Shown here in pieces: positions 1 to 9,130 of a stretch of 64,000 nt of DNA. Position 1 is the stretch's first letter, and every line of letters begins with the position of its first letter. This DNA is from Chloroflexota bacterium. Its GTDB lineage: Bacteria; Chloroflexota; Dehalococcoidia; Bin125. The DNA is taken from assembly GCA_028873865.1 (NCBI GenBank), contig JAPPNI010000034.1, positions 1 through 64,000 on the forward strand, read 5' to 3'. The position numbers and the translations under genes are program-made. The notes below the pieces were generated by a model. The model was not told the DNA's origin. It worked only from the letters and a program-made list of their open reading frames with translations, and made no database searches.

Positions 1-97
1 ACGCTCCTGGTTCTGTTAGCTGTACGTATGTTCTTATGATAGCACGTTTGGGCTAGGGATGGGGTCTGAGGTGTCGGCCTTTTGGAGTGTTAAGCAG

Positions 98-122
98 CTT
101 CCCCCCTTTGGGAGGGGGGAAG
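98..122 (-). terminator. Hairpin downstream of the vWA lipoprotein gene
   Basis: A perfect 9-bp stem (CTTCCCCCC paired with GGGGGGAAG) closes a 7-base loop. It lies 43 bases past the stop of the minus-strand vWA gene and fits a terminator, although only a weak T-run follows on that strand. The rest of positions 1-164 holds no supportable gene. Confidence 0.55.
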
Positions 123-164
123 CGGGAAGTCGAGGGCGTCACCCTCGGAGAGATGCTTTGGCGT

Positions 165-1967
165 CTAGCGAGAGTAGCCGGGGTTCTCCGCCTCTCTTTC
201 TCCGGCGACGGCGCCCATTGAGACGAGCAGTTTGCCGAAGTCCATGACGGCGGCGCTGTTGGCGAGGTCGATGGGCAGGTTGGTCCAGCGCCAGGCCAGG
301 TCGTGGATGTTGTCGGCGGCCAGCAGCATGGTTTCCTCGCTGAGGCCATCCTGGCCGAACCAGCTGTAGCGGTCGGCGACGAGGGCGACCAGCGAGCCGA
401 GATCGAGCATCTCGTCGTCGCCGAAGCGTGAGATGGCGGAAGCCATCTGGACCTGCTGGCGGTTGGACTCGCCGGACATCGGCGTCAGCCAGCGTAGTTC
501 GATCTCACCGAGGTCAACGACGCCATCGCGGATTGCCGCGTCGGTCAGCTCGACCTCGAAGAACATGGTGGTGGCGGAGCCCATCGGGATCTCGGCGAAC
601 TCCTTGCGGTCCTGCTCGAAGTTACGGTCGTCGGTGACGCGGTTCTCGTAGCCGACCAGCCGCCAGGCGAGGACGGAGTCTTCGTCCCAACGGACCTGGG
701 CGCGGGCCTGGTCGGCGAAGGGGACCGAAAGGGCCAGCCAGTTCTCGCGGCCGAAGGTGGAGCGGGCCTGGCTCACATCCTGCAGGTAGCGGTACCAACC
801 GTTGCCGTACTGGGCGAGCTGCTCGAGCAGGACGTCGTTGTAGTTGGCGATGCCGACGCCGACGGTGATCAGGCGGAGCGGGTTGGAGTCGTCGCGATCA
901 TCTGCGGTGCGCAGGATGGCGAACGGATCGGTGGCGTCAACGTTGGCGACGCCGTCGGACATGAGGATCACATAGTTGTAGGCGTCAGGGCGCTCGCGGC
1001 GAACTTCGTCCGCGAATCGGACGCCGAGGTTGAGCCCGGCCTGAACGTTGGTCGCGCCGGTGGGCCCGAGGCGGTCGATGACCCTCCTGATCTCGCGATC
1101 GTCGGGGCGCTGATGGGCTTCGCTGTCGACGATGCCGTCGGAGAAGAGGACGACGGCGATCCGGTCATCGTCGCTCAGTCCGCGGCGGATTGATTCGGCG
1201 GCGGCGCGGGCGATCTCGACGCGGTTGCCTTCCTGCATGGACCCTGAGGCGTCGAGCACGAGGGTCACGTTGAGCGGGGTGTTGTCGACGAACTCGGGCG
1301 CCTGGGTCGCGATGCGGACGAGATGCAGGTCGTCGTGCAGGGGGTGCTCGACGACATCGGTCGTGACGGCGAAGCTGTCATCGACGTCGGGCAGTTCGTA
1401 GTTGTAGTTGAAGGCGTTGATCCACTCCTCGGCGCGGACAGACGCGGGCTCGATCGCGTAGCCGGCTTCCACCCAGTTGAGGGCGAGGAAGTAGGAGGTG
1501 CGGTCGACATCGAGCGAGAAGGTGGAGGTGTCATCGTCGACGGTCTCGCGCCAGCCGACGGTTGGGTAGTCCTCGAAATTGGTCGCTCCCGGGAGCGGGC
1601 GACGCGGGGTTTGGCTGCGTTCGCCTCCGCCCTGTGGTCGCTGGCTGGATTGTGAGCGGGAGCTATCGGCGGAGGCTTCCTGCTCCTGCTCCATGGCCTG
1701 CTGTTGGGCCTGCTCGGATTCGGCTTCCTGGGCGGCGACGGCGTACTCGGCCTGTTGTTGCTCTTGCTGTTGAGCAACCTGGGCCGCTGTCTGCTGTTGC
1801 TGCTGTTGCTGCTGTTCGACGCGGGTGGGCTGCTCGCTTTCAGCCTGGTCTGCGTCGTCGCTGCAGGCGGCGGCCAGCATTGCAGCGGCCAGCGCCAGGA
1901 TGATCAGCGGCGGGGTGAGGATGCGTATCCATCTGGGGAGCCTGGCTCGGGTCTGGTTGCGGTTCAT
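165..1967 (-). CDS. YfbK-type von Willebrand factor A lipoprotein with glutamine-rich linker
   Basis: A 600-residue predicted lipoprotein. A hydrophobic stretch (residues 17-34) ends in a lipobox-like Ala-Ala-Ala-Cys with Cys35 as the likely lipidated residue. Residues 51-95 are a low-complexity Gln/Glu/Ala linker including eight consecutive Gln. The YfbK-type N-terminal region follows from about 135. The vWA domain starts near 230 and carries the metal-binding DASGS motif at Asp239, so an intact MIDAS is expected. A YfbK-type C-terminal region runs to the end. The ATG is preceded by a strong AGGAGG five bases upstream, which fixes the start. The protein probably sits outside the membrane and binds protein partners; the ligand is unknown. 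It is divergent from the ThuA gene. Confidence 0.88.
   Translation of the reverse strand: MNRNQTRARLPRWIRILTPPLIILALAAAMLAAACSDDADQAESEQPTRVEQQQQQQQQTAAQVAQQQEQQQAEYAVAAQEAESEQAQQQAMEQEQEASADSSRSQSSQRPQGGGERSQTPRRPLPGATNFEDYPTVGWRETVDDDTSTFSLDVDRTSYFLALNWVEAGYAIEPASVRAEEWINAFNYNYELPDVDDSFAVTTDVVEHPLHDDLHLVRIATQAPEFVDNTPLNVTLVLDASGSMQEGNRVEIARAAAESIRRGLSDDDRIAVVLFSDGIVDSEAHQRPDDREIRRVIDRLGPTGATNVQAGLNLGVRFADEVRRERPDAYNYVILMSDGVANVDATDPFAILRTADDRDDSNPLRLITVGVGIANYNDVLLEQLAQYGNGWYRYLQDVSQARSTFGRENWLALSVPFADQARAQVRWDEDSVLAWRLVGYENRVTDDRNFEQDRKEFAEIPMGSATTMFFEVELTDAAIRDGVVDLGEIELRWLTPMSGESNRQQVQMASAISRFGDDEMLDLGSLVALVADRYSWFGQDGLSEETMLLAADNIHDLAWRWTNLPIDLANSAAVMDFGKLLVSMGAVAGEREAENPGYSR
1791..1814 (-). 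repeat. Short polyglutamine codon tract
   Basis: A run of CAG/CAA codons encodes eight consecutive Gln inside the vWA lipoprotein, flanked by further Gln-rich triplets to about residue 95. Mixed CAG and CAA codons make slippage less likely than in a pure repeat. Confidence 0.8.
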
Positions 1968-2140
1968 GTGGTCCTCCTGACCGACTTGATCGGGGCGGCA
2001 GATAGACGACCGGCTGCTGCTCCGTTAGGGAGCTAGACGATGTAAACCAGGCAATAGTTCCCGAAGTCTGCGGATCCGCCTGTACCCCGGCTCTCTCCTC
2101 GGCGAGAAGGAGTCGGAACGGGAACGCGATTGGCCTATCA

Positions 2141-2150
2141 TTTGGCCAAA
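2141..2150. promoter_or_regulatory. Palindrome upstream of the ThuA gene
   Basis: TTTGGCCAAA is a perfect 10-bp palindrome in the 212-bp divergent region between the vWA and ThuA starts, 30 bases before the ThuA ATG, with a nearby second TTGGCC. It could be an operator; no regulator is known. Confidence 0.25.
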
Positions 2151-2179
2151 CTTGCGACCGCACCTGAAACGAGGTCATC

Positions 2180-2995
2180 ATGGCCAGCGCTCCGACCCGC
2201 GTACACGTTGTGACCGGTGGATTCCCGCCGGGACAGCACGGCGGTCACGACATGGACTTTGCCCGTCTGCGGCTGCTCGACATGCTGTACTCGGACGGCA
2301 ACGTTCGGGCGACGACGGGTAACGATTTCACCGATATGTGGAAGTGGCTGCCGGTGACCGACGCGCTGATCACGTACACGGCCGGCCCGTACGCGGACGA
2401 TCCGCAGAACGAGATCCTGCGCGACTGGATTGGCAACGGCGGACACTGGGTTGGGCTGCATGGAACGTCGGGCGGCAAGGCGGCGCGCGTCGGCGAGGGC
2501 AAGCGGGCGATGGTGAAGATGGAGCACCACGAGACGCTGGGCGGCTTCTTCATCAACCACCCGCCGATCAAGCGCTTCACGGTCGACGTGAAGAACGTGA
2601 ACTCGCCGATTCTTGAGGGTCTGCCGGAGCAGTTCGACGTGATCGACGAGCCGTACATGATCGAGATCACGGATCGTCCGAACACCGACATCCTGCTGAC
2701 GGCGCCGATCGGTCCGGACAACTACCCGGACTTCGGCTTCGATTACGAGGAAGACACGGCGCTCGAGGCGGACGGCGTCACGCGGGTGTTCGGGTACACG
2801 CGGGGTATCGGCGAGGGTGGTGTCTGCTACATCGCCCTGGGCCACTGCCACTCGCCGTTGACGAACTCACAGCCGTTCGTCGAGGAGAACGCGCGCGACG
2901 AGAACGGCGAGATGCCTCGGACGCTTCGGTTTACGTGGGAGACCGAGGAGTACGGTCAGTTGTTGAAGAACAGCATCAACTGGGCGAGAGGCTGA
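2180..2995 (+). CDS. ThuA domain-containing protein
   Basis: A 271-residue ThuA-family protein with a class-I glutamine-amidotransferase-like fold. The family is named after a trehalose-utilisation gene, but its biochemical activity is not established. Family-like features include an early VHVVTGG strand-loop, a central HWVGLHGTSGG stretch, and a C-terminal YIALGHCHSPL segment. There is no signal peptide, so it is expected to be cytoplasmic. A GAGG lies just before the ATG. The gene stands alone: upstream is the divergent vWA gene, and the convergent alpha/beta hydrolase stop is three bases after its own stop. A role in sugar metabolism is inference from the family name only. Confidence 0.82.
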   Translation: MASAPTRVHVVTGGFPPGQHGGHDMDFARLRLLDMLYSDGNVRATTGNDFTDMWKWLPVTDALITYTAGPYADDPQNEILRDWIGNGGHWVGLHGTSGGKAARVGEGKRAMVKMEHHETLGGFFINHPPIKRFTVDVKNVNSPILEGLPEQFDVIDEPYMIEITDRPNTDILLTAPIGPDNYPDFGFDYEEDTALEADGVTRVFGYTRGIGEGGVCYIALGHCHSPLTNSQPFVEENARDENGEMPRTLRFTWETEEYGQLLKNSINWARG

Positions 2996-2998
2996 GCG

Positions 2999-4021
2999 CT
3001 ATTCGCCGACGACCGGCTCCGGGAGGACGTCGAGGAGGCCGGTGAAGATTTCGGCTTCTTCGTCGATTGGCGCCGTTTCGACGGGGGTGACGGTGGTCGG
3101 TATTCGGGGATGCTCGCTGAAGAGGGCGTTGAAGATGGACTCGGCGTGCTCGATGAATCCGAGCGAGCCGACACCGTCGACGTAGATCGGGCGGCAATCG
3201 GGGAGCTCGGCGGCGATTCGGCGGCCCATCTGAATGGGATGGGACTCATCCAGCATGGCGTGCCAGAGCATGACCGGGAACTGCACGTCGCGCAGTTCGA
3301 AGCCCCAGGGCTCCAGATGGTGGCGGGCTTCGTCGCCGGCTGCGGCGGGGCCCTGGCGGAAGGCTTCGCGCAGGTCGGTGATGCGGTTGGTCAGGGTGGG
3401 CTCGGAGCCGAGGACGGCGCCGTCGACGGGCGGCATGCGCTTGATCTGCTCGGCGACGACGCGCTCTGGGCGCTTCTGTACGGAGCGTCCGTAGCCGCGC
3501 ATCCAGAGCGAGGCGAGGCGCTGCGACTTGAGGAAGAGGGTGTAGATCAGGCGCCACTCGTAGGACATGCCTTCGAGCACGTCGCCGGAGTCGATGGCGC
3601 CGAGACCGGAGACCAGGGCGACGCGATTGAGGCGATCGGGCATGTGGAGGGCGCAGGCGAGGGTGTAGGGCAATCCGGCCGAGATGCCGGCGACCGAGAA
3701 CTTTTCGAACTCGAGGTAATCGGCGAGCTGACGCAGGTCGGAGGGCCAGTCGAGGATGGTGCGGTTGGGCAGCGGGTCGGAGTAGCCGAAACCGGGTCGC
3801 TCGGGCGCGATCAGACGGACCCCAGCGCGGGCGGCGCCGAGGTCCATGACCGCAGCGGCGACGCGGGAAGAGGGTATTCCGTGATGGAAGAAGAGCGGTT
3901 CGCCGTTAGGGTCGCCGTACTCGGTCCAGCTCAGCGTCCGACCGTCGGCGAGCCGGACCACGCTATGTGGCGGCTCGGGATCGTCGTCGGTTGTGCGGCT
4001 GGAGAGCTCGGCGGTTGTCAT
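2999..4021 (-). CDS. alpha/beta hydrolase
   Basis: A 340-residue alpha/beta hydrolase. The oxyanion region is FFHHGIPSSR (about 44-53) and the nucleophile elbow is GISAG with Ser114. A candidate acid is in the WHAMLDESHP segment, and a candidate catalytic His lies near FIEHAESIF in the C-terminal part. The triad therefore looks complete, unlike the hydrolase at 22493-23287. There is no signal peptide. The start is the ATG at 4021; an upstream in-frame ATG at 4045 is less likely. The substrate is unknown. It lies downstream of the 584-residue gene on the same strand, with a hairpin between them, so co-transcription is doubtful. Confidence 0.85.
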   Translation of the reverse strand: MTTAELSSRTTDDDPEPPHSVVRLADGRTLSWTEYGDPNGEPLFFHHGIPSSRVAAAVMDLGAARAGVRLIAPERPGFGYSDPLPNRTILDWPSDLRQLADYLEFEKFSVAGISAGLPYTLACALHMPDRLNRVALVSGLGAIDSGDVLEGMSYEWRLIYTLFLKSQRLASLWMRGYGRSVQKRPERVVAEQIKRMPPVDGAVLGSEPTLTNRITDLREAFRQGPAAAGDEARHHLEPWGFELRDVQFPVMLWHAMLDESHPIQMGRRIAAELPDCRPIYVDGVGSLGFIEHAESIFNALFSEHPRIPTTVTPVETAPIDEEAEIFTGLLDVLPEPVVGE

Positions 4022-4082
4022 GTAGTCGGATCGTATCACTCGCAACGAAGAGGGGACTGTTCGGCTGGCCTTCAGCCGGACC

Positions 4083-4099
4083 CTCTCCCAGTGGGAGAG
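4083..4099 (-). terminator. Hairpin between the 584-aa gene and the hydrolase
   Basis: CTCTCCCA pairs with TGGGAGAG around a single base (in practice a three- to five-base loop). It lies just past the stop of the 584-residue minus-strand gene. CCCTCTCCC-type hairpins of this kind also occur as dispersed intergenic repeats in GC-rich genomes. Confidence 0.45.
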
Positions 4100-4123
4100 A
4101 GGACAAGAAGGTGGGGAGCTGAG

Positions 4124-5878
4124 CTAGTCGGCCCTGGAGGGCTCTGAGACCAGCAGTTCGGCCTCGACGTCGTCGGCGAGGTTCTCGATCGTGGGTGTTT
4201 CGCCGAGACAGCCGTCCTCGACCTGCATGTCGAAGGCGTCGGCGAAGTAGCGGTATGACTGGTACTGGTCGCCGTACTTCATGTGACCGGCCGTGTGGTG
4301 GGCGGCGGAGAGGAGCAGGGTGTTGCGCATCTCGGAGGTCGTTCGGCGGTAGTCCTCGAGCATACAGAGGCCGATCTCCTGGTTGTGGGGGTCGTTGCCC
4401 TGTTTGGCGATCCCGTCGGCCAGGGTCTCGACCAGCGGGCCGTCGTCGTAGCCCTGCTTGAGGTAGCTCTCGACCCAGAAGACGGACTGCTCGGTGTCGA
4501 GCGCGAGCATGGCGTCGTTGAGTTCGCCGAGGAGTTTGCCTTGCGACATCGGTGGAGCGTCCTGGTCCATCGAGTAGCCGGCGAAGTAGGTGGCGGCGCC
4601 GCGGGTCTTGTTGCCCTTGGAGTTGGTCACCCAGTGGGCGCACTGGTTGATGAAGTTGGCGGCGATGAAGAGCAGCTTGGTCTTGTGCGGGTGGTCGAAG
4701 TTCTCGTAGAACCAGCCGAGCATGTTGGTGTACTCGTAGCCGTGCTGAGGCATGGAGAAGTTGGCTGGCAGGCCGCACTCGAGCACGACGCGGGCGGCGG
4801 CGATCTGGATGGCGTCGAGAATCGACCTGGGTGATCGCCCGGCCTTGAGCAGGGCGACGATGTCTTCGATGTAGGATTCCTCGGGCTCGCGGATGATCGA
4901 ACGGATCAGGCCTTCGGCCTCGGGCGGCGAGAGCGGGATCTGGTTCCTGAACAGCTCCTGGTCGCGGGTGGAGGTCTGAGTCGCGTTGAGCGATGAGGCA
5001 GGCGGCTCTTCCTCGAGGTGATACATCATGATCTGGCAGGCGGACTCGAAGAGCGAGTACCAGCGCGGGCCGACGGCGATGTCGGGCACACCGGCGTAGA
5101 GAACGTGATGGGCGTTCTCCCAGCCAATCGCGCGTCCGAGCTGGATCGTGCTGCGTGCACGGAACGACTTGTGACCGGTCGTGTAGGAGCGATTCCAGAA
5201 CATCCGATCCTGCACGTCGATCAGACCGGCGAACATCATCTGGGCGAGGAGTTCCTCGCGCCGCTCGGGGAACTTGTCCCACAGGCCGAGAAAGAGGGAG
5301 TACTCCTCGTTGACGTGTCCGTACTGGACGAGGGTGAGCCAGTCGTTGAGGCCCTCTTCCAATGAGCCGTCGTAGTCGGTGGGTTCCTGGTCGTCCCAGT
5401 GCGCCGCGGGCGGAGCCGGACCGTCGGGGTACTTGTCAGGGTCATAGGTGCGGCGGGAGTAGTGTCCGGGCATCCTGCCCTTGAGCTGATTCCAGATGTC
5501 GAGGCCAGTGGGCACGTACCAGGCGGTCTGGCTGAGCGGCAGGTGGCGCATCTCCTCGGAGACCATGTTCTGCAGGCCCAGCGTCGCGCGGGACGAGAGC
5601 AGGCAGTGGTCGTTATTGACGAAGCGGACGATGCCGGAGTCGATCCGCTGGTGGTAGGGCACATGCGTATAGGGCGCGTGGGCGCGGATCGTCTCGGAGA
5701 GGATCTCGGTGGTCGGTCGGCCGTCCTTGATCAGGTCGAAGGCCTGGTGCAGCGCGGAAGTGTTGTCGCGCTCGACGATCGTCTCGCGGTAGCGGTCGTA
5801 GGCGGCGGCGGTCTTCCGATCCATATGAGCCGGAGATGATCCACTGTCGCCGTTACCGGAAGTCTTGTGCAGGCCCAT
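4124..5878 (-). CDS. conserved-looking 584-residue protein of unknown family
   Basis: I do not recognise the family. The protein is soluble, without a signal peptide or membrane segments, and rich in aromatic and His residues. Notable clusters are PYTHVPYHQRIDSG (about 90-103), a Trp/Tyr-rich middle, and a His-rich stretch around HGYEYTNMLGWFYENFDHPH with a following NFINQCAHW. The late LLLSAAHHTAGHMKYGDQY segment adds a His-His pair. Spaced His, Glu and Asp in helical context would suit a metal- or haem-dependent oxidase, but this is speculation. The ATG is preceded by TGGAGC at normal spacing. Codon use matches the neighbours, so it is a real gene. Confidence 0.6.
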   Translation of the reverse strand: MGLHKTSGNGDSGSSPAHMDRKTAAAYDRYRETIVERDNTSALHQAFDLIKDGRPTTEILSETIRAHAPYTHVPYHQRIDSGIVRFVNNDHCLLSSRATLGLQNMVSEEMRHLPLSQTAWYVPTGLDIWNQLKGRMPGHYSRRTYDPDKYPDGPAPPAAHWDDQEPTDYDGSLEEGLNDWLTLVQYGHVNEEYSLFLGLWDKFPERREELLAQMMFAGLIDVQDRMFWNRSYTTGHKSFRARSTIQLGRAIGWENAHHVLYAGVPDIAVGPRWYSLFESACQIMMYHLEEEPPASSLNATQTSTRDQELFRNQIPLSPPEAEGLIRSIIREPEESYIEDIVALLKAGRSPRSILDAIQIAAARVVLECGLPANFSMPQHGYEYTNMLGWFYENFDHPHKTKLLFIAANFINQCAHWVTNSKGNKTRGAATYFAGYSMDQDAPPMSQGKLLGELNDAMLALDTEQSVFWVESYLKQGYDDGPLVETLADGIAKQGNDPHNQEIGLCMLEDYRRTTSEMRNTLLLSAAHHTAGHMKYGDQYQSYRYFADAFDMQVEDGCLGETPTIENLADDVEAELLVSEPSRAD

Positions 5879-5956
5879 CGAGCGCTCCAGGCACTAATGC
5901 GGAATTGCTGAAGTTGCTGCGCAGTATAGCGAGGGATAGCGAGGGCTTTGAGATGC

Positions 5957-6316
5957 TCAGTCGTCGAGTTGATCGAGGCGACGGACAAACTCATCGGCTT
6001 CATTGAGTCCGGCGGCAATCATCTCCACAGGCAACTCGCCGTCGTAGAAGTTGTTGTGCAAACCGTTGGCAACAAGGAACTGAGTGCGCAACGTCACGTC
6101 ATTGGAATCGTCTGCCAGGCGTCTGACGGCGTCGAACAAGTCTCGGTGCGAGCTGTGGCGCCACCCGCGTGCCTCGGCAGCCGCCTTGACCGAATGGGCT
6201 GCCGCGCCCCAACCCTTCTCGGCTGCTTGCAGCAGGTCACCTTCAGACAATGACGAGCGAGCCTTGGTGAGGAAGGTATGGGCGGTGTCGGTGTGAAACT
6301 CTTCGCGGGTGGTCAT
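5957..6316 (-). CDS. PaREP1/HEPN-like domain protein
   Basis: A 119-residue all-helical protein. The stretch AAEKGWGAAAHSVKAAAEARGW followed by HSSHRDL is typical of the PaREP1 family, a HEPN-superfamily relative frequent in archaea and marine Chloroflexota. HEPN proteins often act as RNases in toxin or defence systems, but PaREP1 members have no established activity. No antitoxin-like or nucleotidyltransferase gene lies next to it, so it looks solitary. The gene is divergent from the DUF1800 operon, and the shared 168-bp region carries an inverted repeat and a -10-like box. Confidence 0.72.
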   Translation of the reverse strand: MTTREEFHTDTAHTFLTKARSSLSEGDLLQAAEKGWGAAAHSVKAAAEARGWRHSSHRDLFDAVRRLADDSNDVTLRTQFLVANGLHNNFYDGELPVEMIAAGLNEADEFVRRLDQLDD

Positions 6317-6365
6317 GGGTCAACGATAGTCGGTGCGTGTTGGCTGCGGTAATCCTGGCGAAAAC

Positions 6366-6381
6366 GGTACGCATCCGTACC
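6366..6381. promoter_or_regulatory. Inverted repeat in the PaREP1/DUF1800 divergent promoter region
   Basis: GGTACG-catc-CGTACC is a perfect 6-bp inverted repeat with a four-base spacer. It lies 22 bases upstream of a TATATT -10-like box at 6403-6408 and about 100 bases before the DUF1800 ATG, suiting an operator for the surface-protein operon. No -35 box is convincing. Confidence 0.35.
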
Positions 6382-6484
6382 AATTTTCCGGCCTGCATGT
6401 CCTATATTGCGCGTGTAGAGCAATCGCGCGGGCTTGAGGGATTTTCCGTACCCGCGCCTGGACGTTTCAGGAGAGGTGCCCCAT

Positions 6485-7882
6485 ATGTCTGACGACCCAC
6501 GAGCGCTGGTCGCCCACCTGATGCGTCGCGCCGGCGCCGGCGTGACGCCCGCGGAGCTCGATGAGTTGGCCAAGCGGCCTTACGCCGACATCGTTGAGGA
6601 TCTGATCAACCCGGAGATGGCCGACGACGACGACGATCTCGTCTTCCGCTACTTCCCGGCGCTGGCCAACTCGGACACGCCATGGCCCTGGAGCGGCCGC
6701 TGGATCTACTGGATGGTCAACTCGGAGTCGCCGCTGCGCGAGAAGATGGCGCTGTTCTGGCACCACGTCTTCGCGACAGCCTGGTTCAAGTCGGAGCATG
6801 GACCGTCGATGCCGGTCCACATCCAGATGTTCCGCGAGCACGGGCTGGCCAACATGCGGGTGATCCTGGAGGAGTTGTCTCGCGACCCGCTGATGATCTA
6901 CTGGCTGGACAACAGCGAATCGGTCGTAGGCGCGCCGAACGAGAACTACGGACGCGAACTGCTTGAGCTGTTCTCGATGGGCGTGGGCAACTACACGGAG
7001 GACGACATCAAGGCCGCCGCATACAGCTTCACCGGCTGGACCTTCCAGCAGCCGATTCCGCTGTACCCGCACGGCGGCTACCCTGCGCGCTTCGTCTACC
7101 GCGACGACCTGCACGACCACTCCGAGAAGGAGTTCCTTGGGCACAAGGGCAACTTCAACGGCGAGGACATCATCGACCTCATCGTCCAGCAGCCAGCCAC
7201 TGGCCGGTTCATTGGGCGACACCTCTACAACTTCTTCGTCAAGGACGAGCCGGGTGTCTCGGCCTGGTCGGTGACGGACCCGGGCAACCCTGGAGCCGTG
7301 GACGAACTGGCATCGGCCTTCCTCGAATCGGACGGCGATCTGCGTGCGGTGATGCGCGTGCTGTTCAACGCCGAGTGGTTCAAGGAGGCCCGCTACGAGC
7401 GAGTCAAGTGCCCGGCCGAGTGGGTCGCCGGCGCGTACAAGCTGTCGGGCAAACTGGGCATCCCGCAGCCCGAAATGTGGAATCTGCACATGACGATGGG
7501 CGCGATGGGCCAGAGCCTGATGGATCCGCCTTCGGTCGAGGGCTGGCACACGGGCAAGGAATGGATCGACGGCGGCACGTTGATGGAGCGAATCAACTTC
7601 GCCTCCAAGCTGGTCTCCGATCCGTCCACGCCGGGCGTGCAGGAGCTGGTGAGCCGCTTGCAGGAAGTCGGCGCGAGCACGCCCGAGGAACTGGTCGACG
7701 CGACGCTCGATTTCGCCGGCCCGCTGGTGGTCTCGGACAATACTCGCGAGGCGCTGCTGGCGGCCGCCTCCGAAGGCGGAGAGCTCTCCTTCGACAACGA
7801 TGAAGCGAGTGAGGAGGCGGGCCAGCGCGCTGCGCAGGCGCTGCGACTCGTAATCGCCTCGCCCGAGTACCAGTTCGCCTAA
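6485..7882 (+). CDS. DUF1800 family protein
   Basis: A 465-residue DUF1800 protein. It has the characteristic N-terminus (HLMRRAGAGVTPAELDELA), a WSGRWIYWMVNSESPLREKMALFWHHVF segment, and the GRELLELFSMGVGNYTEDDIKAAAYSFTGW core. The family is almost always found next to DUF1501, as here, and the pair is proposed to act in export or at the cell surface; the biochemical role is unknown. The ATG at 6485 is chosen because GGAG lies just upstream and the conserved domain begins at once; an in-frame start at 6434 would add 17 untypical residues. No signal peptide is seen. First gene of an operon with DUF1501 and NHL genes at 42-bp spacings. Confidence 0.88.
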   Translation: MSDDPRALVAHLMRRAGAGVTPAELDELAKRPYADIVEDLINPEMADDDDDLVFRYFPALANSDTPWPWSGRWIYWMVNSESPLREKMALFWHHVFATAWFKSEHGPSMPVHIQMFREHGLANMRVILEELSRDPLMIYWLDNSESVVGAPNENYGRELLELFSMGVGNYTEDDIKAAAYSFTGWTFQQPIPLYPHGGYPARFVYRDDLHDHSEKEFLGHKGNFNGEDIIDLIVQQPATGRFIGRHLYNFFVKDEPGVSAWSVTDPGNPGAVDELASAFLESDGDLRAVMRVLFNAEWFKEARYERVKCPAEWVAGAYKLSGKLGIPQPEMWNLHMTMGAMGQSLMDPPSVEGWHTGKEWIDGGTLMERINFASKLVSDPSTPGVQELVSRLQEVGASTPEELVDATLDFAGPLVVSDNTREALLAAASEGGELSFDNDEASEEAGQRAAQALRLVIASPEYQFA

Positions 7883-7924
7883 GTCATACGGACCACTGAG
7901 ACCGCAACGGAACGGAACACGTCA

Positions 7925-9088
7925 ATGAGCGGCAACGGACACAGCGAAAAGAAGGACCCGGTCCTCGTCATCGTCCAGCTTTCGGGCGGCAACGACTTCA
8001 TGAACACTCTGGTCCCGTACAACGAGGGCCACTACTACGATGCGCGACCGCTGGTCGGTGTTCCTCAGGACGAGGTGATGCCGATCAACGACGAGCTGGG
8101 CTTCAACCCGGCCGCCGAGCGGATGAAGAAGATGTACGACGGCGGCGACGTCGCCGTGATCCAGGGGGTTGGCTACCCGAATTCGTCCCGCTCGCACTTC
8201 CGCGGCATGGACATCATGCACACCTGCGAACCGGACCGAATCTCGACCGAGGGCTGGGTGGCGAAGCTGATCCAGCGGCTCGACCCGGATTCGGAGAACC
8301 CGCTCACGGGCATCAACATCGGACGCGGTCTCCCGCGGGCGATGGCGGCTCCCGGCGTGACGGCGACTTCGGTGGGCGACCTGGACAACTACGGTCTGAT
8401 GCCGGACATCCAGGCGGAGGAGGATCGCAACCGCGATCTGGAGATTTTCAAGCGGATGTACACCCCGGCGATCGGCGCGGGGATGGTGATGGACTATCTG
8501 CGCCAGACCGGTACCGATTCGCTGGCCGGGGCCGACATGCTGGCCCCGGTTCCGGGGATGTACGAGTCGTCGGTCGAGTACGGCTCGAATCCGATCGCCA
8601 AGGCGCTGCGCGACGTGGCCCGGATCCACACCGCCGGCCTGGGCGCCCGCGTGTTCTACACGAACCACATCGGCTACGACACGCATTCGCATCAGCCGCC
8701 GGTCCATCCCGGTCTGCTGCGCGACATGACCGGAGCGCTTGACGACTTCCTGACCGATCTGCGCGAGCACGATGCGGCCGATGAGGTCGCGGTGCTGGTC
8801 TTCACCGAGTTCGGCCGGCGGATGAAGGACAACGGCTCGGGCACCGACCACGGTTCCGGCGGCGGCGCCTTCATCATCGGCGAGAACGTCGAGGGCGGTC
8901 TCTACGCCGAGTACCCGTCGGTCGACCCGAAGGACTGGCTGAACGGCGAGGACCTGAAGCACACGATCGACTTCCGCGGCATCTACGGGACGATGCTCGA
9001 GCAGTGGATGGGCGTCGAGCCTGAGGAGATCGTGGTTGGCGAGTTCGAGCAGGTCCAGCCGTTCAAGAAAACGATGCTCCCGAACTAG
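7925..9088 (+). CDS. DUF1501 family protein
   Basis: A 387-residue DUF1501 protein (alkaline-phosphatase-like/sulfatase fold). The N-terminal VLVIVQLSGGNDFMNTLVPY carries the typical Gly-Gly-Asn-Asp, the middle has NHIGYDTHSHQ, and the C-terminal half has VFTEFGRRMKDNGSGTDHG, where Asp and His fit metal ligands. Most relatives start with a Tat signal; this one begins only about ten residues before the first strand and has no leader. The gene lies 42 bp after DUF1800 and 42 bp before the NHL gene, so the three are probably one transcription unit. Confidence 0.88.
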   Translation: MSGNGHSEKKDPVLVIVQLSGGNDFMNTLVPYNEGHYYDARPLVGVPQDEVMPINDELGFNPAAERMKKMYDGGDVAVIQGVGYPNSSRSHFRGMDIMHTCEPDRISTEGWVAKLIQRLDPDSENPLTGINIGRGLPRAMAAPGVTATSVGDLDNYGLMPDIQAEEDRNRDLEIFKRMYTPAIGAGMVMDYLRQTGTDSLAGADMLAPVPGMYESSVEYGSNPIAKALRDVARIHTAGLGARVFYTNHIGYDTHSHQPPVHPGLLRDMTGALDDFLTDLREHDAADEVAVLVFTEFGRRMKDNGSGTDHGSGGGAFIIGENVEGGLYAEYPSVDPKDWLNGEDLKHTIDFRGIYGTMLEQWMGVEPEEIVVGEFEQVQPFKKTMLPN

Positions 9089-9130
9089 ACCCGCGACGAT
9101 CGAGCGGAGTAACGAAGCAGGAGTACCAAG

